A stretch of DNA of 16,372 nt, from contig JALWME010000103.1 in the NCBI GenBank assembly GCA_027083995.1, positions 1 to 16,372 of the forward strand. The letters are read 5' to 3'. This document shows, piece by piece, positions 6,694-13,047 of the stretch. The position numbers were made by a program, and so were the translations under genes. Source of the DNA: Sulfurovum sp. GTDB lineage: Bacteria; Campylobacterota; Campylobacteria; Campylobacterales; Sulfurovaceae. The first letter of the stretch is position 1. Every line of letters starts with the position of its first letter. The notes beneath the pieces were generated by a model that was not told the origin of the DNA, searched no databases, and saw nothing but the letters and a program-made list of their open reading frames with translations.

Positions 6694-6701
6694 GCTACCC
6701 C

Positions 6702-7112
6702 CTACCATTTTCTCAAACTTGTATGACACTTCATACACTCTGCGGTCACTCTATTATATACATTTAACGCTTGTATTGCATCACCATCTTTAAAGCGTTC
6801 TACCATTGTATCTGAGTATTTTATTATCTTTCTCTGTATTCTTGTTGTCATTGCAGTATTATTATTCATCCAACGTTCATAGACATCTTTACTATTTTTC
6901 TCTGAAACTGTAGGGCCTATTTTAACAATAGTTTCTTTTAAATCTTTTGTTCCAGCTTTCACTATGTCTAGATTATTGTAAAAAAACCCTGACTGTATGT
7001 CTTGCATAGCCTGTGCCATCTTTTGCATATCTAAGATTCTATCTTCTTGTGTATATCCTTCAGACCATCCTAGAGTTATAATTGCCATACATACTACACA
7101 AATCTTTTTCAT
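6702..7112 (-). CDS. Periplasmic class II (cytochrome c'-like) c-type cytochrome
   Basis: 136 residues with an N-terminal hydrophobic signal segment (MKKICVVCMAIITLGWSEG), a helical body and a single C-terminal haem site CMKCH at residues 126-130. It shares with the 132-residue cytochrome at 5385-5783 the segment MQKMAQAMQDIQSGFFYNNL followed by VKAGTKDLK, and the same ending TSLRKW versus TIRSW. The start at ATG 7112 is preferred over an in-frame GTG at 7121: AGAAGG lies ten bases from the ATG but only one from the GTG. The adaptor gene begins 8 bases after its stop, so the two are probably translated from one message. Role inferred: periplasmic electron carrier or sensor associated with the adaptor operon. 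Confidence 0.85.
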   Translation of the reverse strand: MKKICVVCMAIITLGWSEGYTQEDRILDMQKMAQAMQDIQSGFFYNNLDIVKAGTKDLKETIVKIGPTVSEKNSKDVYERWMNNNTAMTTRIQRKIIKYSDTMVERFKDGDAIQALNVYNRVTAECMKCHTSLRKW

Positions 7113-7200
7113 AATTGTCACACCTTCTACTGTTTTTTATTACTAATCATATACAAAATAAATCATAATCATCTAAAAATTGCAGTCTTTTTTATATCTT

Positions 7201-7212
7201 CACTTTAAAGTG
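7201..7212. promoter_or_regulatory. 12-bp perfect palindrome, possible operator
   Basis: CACTTTAAAGTG is perfectly self-complementary and lies about 90 bases upstream of the cytochrome gene starting at 7112. On that strand it is followed by GATATAAA, a possible -10. An operator role is a guess based on symmetry and position. Confidence 0.3.
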
Positions 7213-7271
7213 TATCTAATTCGCACTGTAGAATAATAATATAATACAAAGATTAATTCTACCTACAAGAC

Positions 7272-7321
7272 AAAATTCTAAATATAATGTTATTTATTTT
7301 TTACTAAATATTTAGAATTTT
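7272..7321. repeat. 14-bp perfect inverted repeat
   Basis: AAAATTCTAAATAT at 7272-7285 is the exact reverse complement of 7308-7321, with 22 bases between. On the plus strand the right arm ends in a run of T. It could be an operator pair, a terminator-like hairpin or the end of a small RNA. The surrounding AT richness makes chance inverted repeats likelier. Confidence 0.45.
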
Positions 7322-7393
7322 TAATTTACTTATCTAAAACTATAATAATATAATAAAACAAATATATATATTAATATTAACTTATATAATAAG

Positions 7394-7427
7394 TTTAAGT
7401 TATTTCTAATAGCATCTGTATTATAAT
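7394..7427 (+). promoter_or_regulatory. Promoter of first repeat protein (shared box)
   Basis: TTTAAGTTAT at 7394-7403 begins exactly 28 bases before TATAAT at 7422-7427. The same box and spacing precede the two paralogous genes (8341/8369 and 9244/9272). The start codon lies 68 bases from the box. Conservation in three otherwise diverged spacers supports function. Confidence 0.65.
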
Positions 7428-7461
7428 CCTAAAATATTACAATATTAAAAGGATACACCCG

Positions 7462-8208
7462 ATGAAAAAAGTAATCACAACTTCTGTAGCAGTAGCTGCA
7501 TTACTGACAAGCGTACACGCTGATTTTAGCTTTGGAGATATGTTCAAAGATATGAAAGAGGCTGCTATTTCTATGAGTAAAGATGCTAAAGATTCTGTTA
7601 CTTCCATAAAGGATGGCGTAGTTGAGACTTCAAAATCTGCAGAAAGAACAGTTAGCACCGTAAGTACTGATGTAAAAGACTCAACAGTAAAAGTATCCGA
7701 TGATCTTAAAACTGCTGAAGTATCTACCTCTAAAGATACAAGAGATTCACTAACAGCAGTATCAACTGATACAAAAGAGTCTATCACCAACACCACAAAA
7801 GACATAAAAGATGCAGGAACAATTGCATCTAAAGATATGAAAGATTCAGCAATCGCAGTATCCAAAGATGCCAGTGATGCGACTAAAACAATCTCTGCAG
7901 ATGGCACTACATCAATAAAAACTGTCTCAGATGCTGCAACAGACACTACAAAAACTGTATCTGCAGATAGCACTGCTTCAGTTAAAACAGTATCTGATGC
8001 GGCATCAGACACTACAAAAACAGTTTCTACTGACAGCACTGCTTCAGTTAAAACCACTTCTGACAATATGACAGCCTCTGTTAAAACAATTTCTGGTGAT
8101 TCTACTACCTCTGTAAAAACTATATCTGATTCAGTAACTGATAGTGTAAAAACGATCACAGCTGAAGATTATGAAGAGTATATGAGACTTAAAAATGCAG
8201 TAAAATAG
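7462..8208 (+). CDS. Secreted 19 x 11-residue repeat protein, paralogue 1
   Basis: 248 residues not matching any enzyme family I recognise. A signal peptide (1-20, ending SVHA) is followed by DFSFGD. From residue 27 to 235 the sequence is nineteen contiguous 11-residue units without a gap, for example STASVKTVSDA and ASDTTKTVSTD, and a conserved C-terminal tail DYEEYMRLKNAVK follows. Hydrophobic residues favour unit positions 1, 5 and 8, with Lys, Asp, Ser and Thr elsewhere. An 11-residue period suits an amphipathic helix or hendecad coiled coil. Group 3 LEA proteins and apolipoprotein-like proteins have comparable 11-mers, so a stress, membrane-surface or periplasmic structural role is possible. 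It has its own promoter and a following hairpin. AAAAGGA precedes the ATG. Confidence 0.85.
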   Translation: MKKVITTSVAVAALLTSVHADFSFGDMFKDMKEAAISMSKDAKDSVTSIKDGVVETSKSAERTVSTVSTDVKDSTVKVSDDLKTAEVSTSKDTRDSLTAVSTDTKESITNTTKDIKDAGTIASKDMKDSAIAVSKDASDATKTISADGTTSIKTVSDAATDTTKTVSADSTASVKTVSDAASDTTKTVSTDSTASVKTTSDNMTASVKTISGDSTTSVKTISDSVTDSVKTITAEDYEEYMRLKNAVK

Positions 8209-8224
8209 TTTAAACACACACTAA

Positions 8225-8260
8225 TTTGTTGTCCACACAAGTACTTGTATGGACAACAAA
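8225..8260 (+). terminator. Hairpin terminator after paralogue 1
   Basis: TTTGTTGTCCA (8225-8235) pairs perfectly with TGGACAACAAA (8250-8260), and the loop contains a further ACAAG/CTTGT stem. It starts 17 bases after the stop codon. The following CATCTTCTTCTT is only moderately T-rich, so termination may be partial. Confidence 0.6.
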
Positions 8261-8318
8261 CATCTTCTTCTTGCAAATATATAATCATTACACTATCATA
8301 TCCTAATTCATTCTAAAT

Positions 8319-8336
8319 TGATATTTAACAATATCA
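8319..8336. promoter_or_regulatory. Inverted repeat just upstream of the second promoter
   Basis: TGATATT-TAAC-AATATCA ends five bases before the conserved promoter box of paralogue 2. It is a candidate regulator site, but an equivalent was not found upstream of paralogue 3. Confidence 0.25.
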
Positions 8337-8340
8337 TAAC

Positions 8341-8374
8341 TTTAAGTTATATTTAATATAAGTTATTGTAAAAT
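8341..8374 (+). promoter_or_regulatory. Promoter of second repeat protein (shared box)
   Basis: TTTAAGTTAT at 8341-8350 with TAAAAT at 8369-8374, the same 28-base spacing as in the other two paralogues. The start codon lies 67 bases from the box. Confidence 0.65.
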
Positions 8375-8407
8375 CCGTTTATCTAAAATTAAAAAGGGAT
8401 TTACACG

Positions 8408-9118
8408 ATGAAAAAAATAATTACAACTTCTGTAGCAGTAGCTGCATTACTAACAAGCGTTCAAGCTGAATTTAGCTTTGGAGACATGTTCAAAGATATG
8501 AAAGAAGCAGCTGTTTCTATGAGTAAAGATGCTAAAGATTCTGTAGTATCTATGAAAGATGGAATGGTAGAAACTTCACAAAGTGCAGAGAGAACTGTCA
8601 CGAACGTAAGTAAAGATGCTAAAGATTCTACCGTTAAAGTATCTGATGATATCAAAACTGCTGAAGTATCTACTTCTAAAGACACTAGAGATTCTCTTAC
8701 AGCAGTATCAACTGATACTAAAGAGTCTATTACAAATACTACCAAAGACATGAAAGATACTGGGACTATCGTTTCTAAGGATGCAAAAGATGCAACAATT
8801 TCTGTTTCTAAAGATGCAACTGATGCAACAAAAACAATATCTTCAGATACGACTGCCTCTATAAAAACCGTATCTGATACTGCTTCAGATACAAGCAAAA
8901 CTGTTTCTAAAGATACTACTTCTTCGATAAAGACCGTATCTGATGCTGCTTCAGATACAAGCAAAACTGTTTCTACAGACAACACAAATTCTGTCAAAAC
9001 AACATCTGACAATATTGCTGCTTCTGTAAAGACTATTTCTACTGATGCTACAGCTTCAGTAAAAACTATATCAGATTCAACTACTGATTCTGTAAAAACT
9101 ATCACTTTAGATAACTAA
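8408..9118 (+). CDS. Secreted 19 x 11-residue repeat protein, paralogue 2 (tail missing)
   Basis: 236 residues with signal peptide MKKIITTSVAVAALLTSVQA, the segment EFSFGDMFKDMKEAA and again exactly nineteen uninterrupted 11-residue units ending TTDSVKTITLD. One residue later the frame stops. The conserved C-terminal tail (DYxEYMxLKxAxK in paralogues 1 and 3) is absent, and nothing resembling it follows the stop. Units 4-11 are nearly identical to those of paralogue 1, which indicates a recent duplication or gene conversion; the two genes share long nucleotide stretches near their starts. AAAAAGGG precedes the ATG. The function is unknown. Loss of the tail may have changed its partner or location if the tail is a binding element. 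Confidence 0.85.
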   Translation: MKKIITTSVAVAALLTSVQAEFSFGDMFKDMKEAAVSMSKDAKDSVVSMKDGMVETSQSAERTVTNVSKDAKDSTVKVSDDIKTAEVSTSKDTRDSLTAVSTDTKESITNTTKDMKDTGTIVSKDAKDATISVSKDATDATKTISSDTTASIKTVSDTASDTSKTVSKDTTSSIKTVSDAASDTSKTVSTDNTNSVKTTSDNIAASVKTISTDATASVKTISDSTTDSVKTITLDN

Positions 9119-9134
9119 ATTAATCTAATGCATT

Positions 9135-9160
9135 GGAAAGTTGTACTTTATACTTTCCTT
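9135..9160 (+). terminator. Hairpin after paralogue 2, possible terminator
   Basis: GGAAAGT (9135-9141) pairs with ACTTTCC (9152-9158), loop of ten bases, followed by TTTG. It lies 17 bases after the stop. The T tract is short, so this is a weak candidate. Confidence 0.45.
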
Positions 9161-9243
9161 TGTCACATACCTAACGCATAAAATACCTCATATATTATAT
9201 AATATAATAATAATATATTTATATAAAAAAGATAATATATAAA

Positions 9244-9277
9244 TTTAAGTTATATTTAACATAATTTAAGCTAGTAT
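9244..9277 (+). promoter_or_regulatory. Promoter of third repeat protein (shared box)
   Basis: TTTAAGTTAT at 9244-9253 with TAGTAT at 9272-9277, at the same 28-base spacing. The start codon lies 63 bases from the box. The hexamer is the weakest of the three. Confidence 0.6.
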
Positions 9278-9306
9278 TTTATACATAAAATAAAAAGGAA
9301 TACACG

Positions 9307-10053
9307 ATGAAAAAAATAATTACAACTTCTGTAGCAGTAGCTGCATTACTAACAAATGTACAGGCTGATTTTAGCTTTGGGGACATGTTCAAAGATATGA
9401 AAGAAGCGGCTGTTTCTATGAGTAAAGATGCTAAAGATTCTGTATCTGCTATGAAAGATGGCGTAGTTGAGACTTCAAAATCTGCAGAAAGAACAGTGAC
9501 TACTGTAAGTAAAGATGCTAAAGATTCAACAGTTAAAATATCTGACGATATAAAGACTATGGAAGTAAACACTACCTCTGATGTAAAAGCAGCAACAACG
9601 GAAATGTCTACAGATACAAAAGATGCACTCAAAAGTACTACTACAGACCTGAAAGATTCTTCTATCGTAGCATCAACAGAAATGAAAGAGTCCACTTTAA
9701 CAGTATCTAAAGATGCTACAGATACGGTAAAATCCGTCTCTACCGATACGACTGCGTCAGTAAAAACTGTTTCATCAGACCTAAACAATACAGCGTCTAC
9801 ACTTTCAAATGATGCAACAGACTCTGTAAAGACTCTCTCAATCAATACTTCAGATACAGCAAAAACACTATCTACAGACACAACAGCATCGGTAAAAACT
9901 ATCTCTGATAATGTAAATACAGCAACAACCTCTGTATCTGGTGATACTACAACATCAGTAAAAACCATCTCTGACAATGTAACTGATACAGTAAAAACCA
10001 TTTCTGCTGATGACTATGCAGAATACATGAAACTTAAAGAAGCTGCAAAATAA
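9307..10053 (+). CDS. Secreted 19 x 11-residue repeat protein, paralogue 3
   Basis: 248 residues. The first 80 residues (signal peptide, DFSFGDMFKDMKEAAVS and units 2-5) are nearly the same as in paralogue 2, but units 6-17 are strongly diverged, for example LNNTASTLSND and ATDSVKTLSIN. Despite this the number of 11-residue units is again nineteen with no insertion or deletion, and the tail DYAEYMKLKEAAK is kept. This combination suggests that the total length of the repeat rod is under selection. AAAAAGGAA precedes the ATG. There are no cysteines, no haem motif and no membrane helix beyond the signal peptide, so the mature protein is probably soluble or peripheral in the periplasm, or exported. 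The function is unknown. Confidence 0.85.
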   Translation: MKKIITTSVAVAALLTNVQADFSFGDMFKDMKEAAVSMSKDAKDSVSAMKDGVVETSKSAERTVTTVSKDAKDSTVKISDDIKTMEVNTTSDVKAATTEMSTDTKDALKSTTTDLKDSSIVASTEMKESTLTVSKDATDTVKSVSTDTTASVKTVSSDLNNTASTLSNDATDSVKTLSINTSDTAKTLSTDTTASVKTISDNVNTATTSVSGDTTTSVKTISDNVTDTVKTISADDYAEYMKLKEAAK

Positions 10054-10082
10054 TCTAACTTTATAAGTACATTTTATACTTA

Positions 10083-10111
10083 AAAAGCTGCCATTACTTT
10101 TGGTAGCTTTT
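10083..10111 (+). terminator. Rho-independent terminator after paralogue 3
   Basis: AAAAGCTGCCA (10083-10093) pairs with TGGTAGCTTTT (10101-10111) with one G-T pair and a seven-base loop, and is followed by ATCTCTTC. It lies 30 bases after the stop and separates the repeat-protein array from the DUF302 fusion gene. Confidence 0.7.
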
Positions 10112-10167
10112 ATCTCTTCATTCATTTTAAATCATCACTTTGCTTTAATATTATCAATCACTTTTAT

Positions 10168-10175
10168 GCTACACT
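10168..10175 (+). promoter_or_regulatory. Possible extended -10 promoter of the DUF302 fusion gene
   Basis: TGCTACACT ending at 10175 resembles an extended -10 (TGnTAnAnT). It lies about 27 bases before the GTG start and just downstream of the terminator at 10083-10111. There is no convincing -35. Confidence 0.35.
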
Positions 10176-10201
10176 AATGGTTACTATTTAAAAGGATCTA
10201 T

Positions 10202-12334
10202 GTGATAACCATGATACGAAAAACCATAATGACTTTTGCCACTTTGTTCCCATTTTTACTTTGGGCTACAACTCCTATTCAAAATACCAATAACACAACA
10301 AGTAAAAATCTTGCTATCTATCATACGGTCAAAGGAAACATAGAAAATCAATACAATATTCTTGTAGAAAAAAAACTTAAAAGTATAGGGTTCCGTCTGA
10401 CAGATTCTCATAAAAGAATGAATGACCAGTACAAAACAAAATGGGGAACGACAGTACTTGATGTGCTGAGCATTATGCCTATAGTAAAAGACAGTGCTAT
10501 CTTACCTCTGTTAAATATTGACCCTCGTATTGCTGGTTTTTCTCCATTCAATCTTATCATGCATAAAAAGCTTGATGAAAATGTGTCATATGTCGGACAT
10601 CTTGTCCCTGATGTAATGTTAGATATTTTAGGGATTGAGAACAAAGAAGTAAGAAGTAAATTTATATCCACTTTTAAAGCACTTGATGCCACTATAGCAC
10701 AAGAACTTGGTGGACATGAGTCCATCATCCCATACAAAGCACTTCCAGAAAAAACCATGATGACCTTTGCATATACATTTGATGCTTCTAAAGACATGCA
10801 TGCCTCTATAGATACATTTCAAAACACTTTTGAACTTGCTTTTATTGATAAAGGTTATCTCATTACAGGATTTCACAATTTTATGGAGTCAACTCCTCAT
10901 GCCACAGAGATACTCTCTAATTATGATGCATTTTGGACATACTCAATCGATCACTTAGAATTTTCGTACAATATATTTGACAATAAAGGTGCAAGACCAG
11001 AGGCAGCTCTGTTTGCTCCATATACTATGTATATGTATATTCCCAAAGGATCCAATAGATTAGTTGCAGGAATGTTTAGATTACAAAACTGGTCAACTGC
11101 CCTTGATATTCGTAATGAAAAAAGAGTTTCACTGATAGAGAAGTTAGATACCCAAATACCTCAAATACTTACAAAACTTGGTATGAAAGAGATAGATAAT
11201 GCAAATCCTTTAGCAAAAAAAACTACTACAAAAACCCAAAACAAAAAAGTTACGATTACTACAAAAACAAAAACTCTCATACTAACAGAAAAAGACACAC
11301 ACCAACAACTTGCACCCCAAGAAAAAACAGTAACAACAAAAGTCAAATCAAACTCTACATCTACACAAAATAAGACTCAAAATATCAAAGTTGGTGACCA
11401 TATTGTACGTATTTCCATCCCTAAAGTACCAGAAGTAAAAAAATGTGCCTCTTCTACAGACAGTGTAACAACAGATAGAAGTATCAAGTTTTCCAAACGT
11501 ATACCCCCAAACTACAAACCGCACAGCTTTGATAAACAACAAAAAGAAAAAATACCTACACATACAAGAATTGGAGAGGTCAACAAAGGTAAAATTTCTG
11601 CATACCTGCGAGGTAGCTTTATGAAAGTAGCCAAAGTCGAGGAGACACTTAAAGCTGCAGGCTTTGATATCATTGGTTCTGTACCAGTCAATAAGGATGG
11701 TTCATTGATTTCTATAGTCTTTACTGACAAATCTTTAGTTAGTATGGCATCTAAACCGAACAAAGGCTTTATGGCATCATTACGTGTTCTTGTTGATACA
11801 AAAGAGAAAACCATAAGTATCACTAACCCTCTTTATATGACAAAAGGTTTTTTGCAAGATACTTATGATGACAAAGCATCCAAAAAAATACTCTCAAGAC
11901 TTCTTGATAAGTTTCCTAATTTGACAAATTCAAAAGATGCACTCAAATTCCAGCTCTTAGATAAATACCAATTTATGAATGGTATGCCAAAATACCAAAA
12001 TATGGTAGAGGTAGCATCAGGAGATAGTTTTTTAGAAAAGATAAAAAACAATAAAAGAGTACTCTTCACACAAACCCTAGAAAACGGATCAACACTTATT
12101 GGCATACAACTCTCCAAAAGAACCAATAAGTTTACGAAAAAAATTGGTAGAAATAATGCCGCTATGCTGCCATACCCTATTCTCATAGAAAATGGCAAAG
12201 CAAAAATACTAGATCCCAAATTCTACATATCATATATGTACCCTAAGCTCACTATGTCTGAATTCATGACTATAGCTACCATACCTGATGCCATAATAAA
12301 AGATTGCCAGAGAGTATTTAAAAATAAGAGATAA
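10202..12334 (+). CDS. Secreted fusion protein: DUF302-like pair plus C-terminal conserved domain
   Basis: 710 residues. A signal peptide or anchor (about 1-22, FATLFPFLLWATT) is followed by two DUF302-like units at about 36-330, homologous to the 340-residue protein at 4197-5219 (shared DPRIAGFSPFNLIM, TMYMYIPKG and RLQNW). A Thr/Lys/Gln-rich low-complexity linker follows at about 337-400, then a separate domain at about 455-710 with KYQFMNGMPKYQN, NAAMLPYPILIENGKA and SEFMTIATIPDAI. That domain looks conserved, but I cannot name it. The cysteines of the paralogue (FSLCHF, FAPCTM) are SID and FAPY here. The start is GTG at 10202: AAAGGA lies five bases before it, whereas the ATG at 10211 is too far. 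An ATGTGA start-stop overlaps the GTG. The role is unknown, probably in the envelope. Confidence 0.8.
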   Translation: MITMIRKTIMTFATLFPFLLWATTPIQNTNNTTSKNLAIYHTVKGNIENQYNILVEKKLKSIGFRLTDSHKRMNDQYKTKWGTTVLDVLSIMPIVKDSAILPLLNIDPRIAGFSPFNLIMHKKLDENVSYVGHLVPDVMLDILGIENKEVRSKFISTFKALDATIAQELGGHESIIPYKALPEKTMMTFAYTFDASKDMHASIDTFQNTFELAFIDKGYLITGFHNFMESTPHATEILSNYDAFWTYSIDHLEFSYNIFDNKGARPEAALFAPYTMYMYIPKGSNRLVAGMFRLQNWSTALDIRNEKRVSLIEKLDTQIPQILTKLGMKEIDNANPLAKKTTTKTQNKKVTITTKTKTLILTEKDTHQQLAPQEKTVTTKVKSNSTSTQNKTQNIKVGDHIVRISIPKVPEVKKCASSTDSVTTDRSIKFSKRIPPNYKPHSFDKQQKEKIPTHTRIGEVNKGKISAYLRGSFMKVAKVEETLKAAGFDIIGSVPVNKDGSLISIVFTDKSLVSMASKPNKGFMASLRVLVDTKEKTISITNPLYMTKGFLQDTYDDKASKKILSRLLDKFPNLTNSKDALKFQLLDKYQFMNGMPKYQNMVEVASGDSFLEKIKNNKRVLFTQTLENGSTLIGIQLSKRTNKFTKKIGRNNAAMLPYPILIENGKAKILDPKFYISYMYPKLTMSEFMTIATIPDAIIKDCQRVFKNKR

Positions 12335-12336
12335 AA

Positions 12337-12361
12337 ACTCCAAATCTTATAACCTTGGAGT
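12337..12361 (-). terminator. Terminator for the elongation factor P gene
   Basis: On the minus strand ACTCCAA (12361-12355) pairs with TTGGAGT (12343-12337) across an 11-base loop and is followed by TTTTTATC. It sits in the 42-base convergent gap, 15 bases past the efp stop. It could also slow transcripts from the plus strand. Confidence 0.65.
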
Positions 12362-12376
12362 CTTGTAGATTAAAGA

Positions 12377-12943
12377 CTATTTAGCCTTTTCCAAATACTT
12401 ACCCTCTACCGTATCTACAACAATCTTCTGCCCTTCTAAAATAAAGAATGGCACCTGAACTACTGCACCAGAATCAAGTGTTGCAGGTTTTTTACCACCT
12501 TGTGAGTCACCTTTAAAATTTGGGGGTGTCTCTACGACTGTAAGCGTAATGGTTTGTGGTATCTCTACAGAAATAGCTTTACCATTGTGAAATAATACAT
12601 CTGCTTCCATACCATCAATCATGTAATCAAATGTTTCTTTACCTACTTGCTCATGTGTAAGTCCAATCTGATCATAGGTTGTTGTATCCATAAACTGAAG
12701 AAGTTCTCCATCATCATAAAGATATTGCATCGTTGTTTGTTCAAGTTCTGGTACTTCAAATTTATCACCTGCATGTACTGTTTTATCTATCACTTTCCCA
12801 GTTTCAAGATTTTTTATTTTCATACGTACAAATGCTGCACCCTTGCCTGGTTTCACATGCTGAAACTCCGTTACCCTATATGGATTTCCTGTAATTTCAA
12901 GACGTGCACCTTTTTTGATGTCACCCATTCCGATTGTAGCCAT
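12377..12943 (-). CDS. efp: Elongation factor P
   Basis: Binds stalled ribosomes between the P and E sites and promotes peptide bonds at polyproline stretches. The 188 residues match the family length. The N-terminal KOW-like domain contains [18 protein letters not shown] with the modifiable Lys34 in the PGKG loop. The OB domains follow with [21 protein letters not shown] and the C-terminal signature [19 protein letters not shown]. The presence of Lys34 with PGKG is compatible with EpmA-type beta-lysylation, but the modifying enzyme is not in the window. AAGGAGCTACT precedes the ATG. It is monocistronic by appearance: its own promoter-like TATAAT upstream and a terminator downstream. Housekeeping gene with no oddities. 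Confidence 0.98.
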   Translation of the reverse strand: MATIGMGDIKKGARLEITGNPYRVTEFQHVKPGKGAAFVRMKIKNLETGKVIDKTVHAGDKFEVPELEQTTMQYLYDDGELLQFMDTTTYDQIGLTHEQVGKETFDYMIDGMEADVLFHNGKAISVEIPQTITLTVVETPPNFKGDSQGGKKPATLDSGAVVQVPFFILEGQKIVVDTVEGKYLEKAK

Positions 12944-12969
12944 AGTAGCTCCTTAAAAAAATTATGAGT

Positions 12970-12975
12970 ATTATA
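12970..12975 (-). promoter_or_regulatory. Probable -10 hexamer of efp
   Basis: TATAAT on the minus strand (12975-12970), preceded by TTTGA, lies 26 bases from the efp start. No good -35 is seen. Confidence 0.5.
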
Positions 12976-13008
12976 TCAAATTGATGATTTGACGGGGTTA
13001 AAGCGTTA

Positions 13009-13033
13009 TTATGAGCTTTTATCAAGCCCATAA
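13009..13033 (-). terminator. Hairpin after the RND permease genes
   Basis: On the minus strand TTATGGGCTT (13033-13024) pairs with AAGCTCATAA (13018-13009) with one G-T pair and a five-base loop. It lies 14 bases after the permease stop. There is no T tract, so it may protect or process the message instead of terminating it. Confidence 0.4.
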
Positions 13034-13047
13034 CATAGAAGAAGAGA

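Larger units (their letters stand above)
7113..7461. other. AT-rich divergent spacer
   Basis: 349 bases without a gene between the minus-strand cytochrome operon and the plus-strand repeat-protein array. It holds the 12-bp palindrome CACTTTAAAGTG (7201-7212), a perfect 14-bp inverted repeat (7272-7285 with 7308-7321), a 7-bp inverted repeat AACTTAT-ATA-ATAAGTT (7379-7395) and the promoter of the first repeat protein (7394-7427). No coding or tRNA-like signal is seen. Confidence 0.7.

Noticed and set aside
9182..9243. Very AT-rich stretch upstream of paralogue 3, considered as an origin or DNA-unwinding element
   Set aside because: There are no DnaA-box cluster, iterons or replication genes nearby; it looks like an ordinary AT-rich promoter spacer.
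7437..10001. Long open frames on the minus strand opposite the three repeat proteins (7437-8159, 8461-9105, 9279-10001)
   Set aside because: They are low-complexity mirror images created by the 33-base periodicity of the real genes. They have no proper ribosome sites, and the plus-strand frames have signal peptides, promoters and terminators.
7462..10053. Regular 33-base periodicity, considered as a CRISPR-like or satellite array
   Set aside because: There are no repeat/spacer alternations. The period is an 11-codon protein repeat with codon-level divergence and an open frame throughout.
10200..10205. ATG TGA start-stop overlapping the GTG start of the DUF302 fusion gene
   Set aside because: A minimal start-stop could regulate translation, but one occurrence in AT-rich DNA is weak evidence; recorded only in the gene entry.
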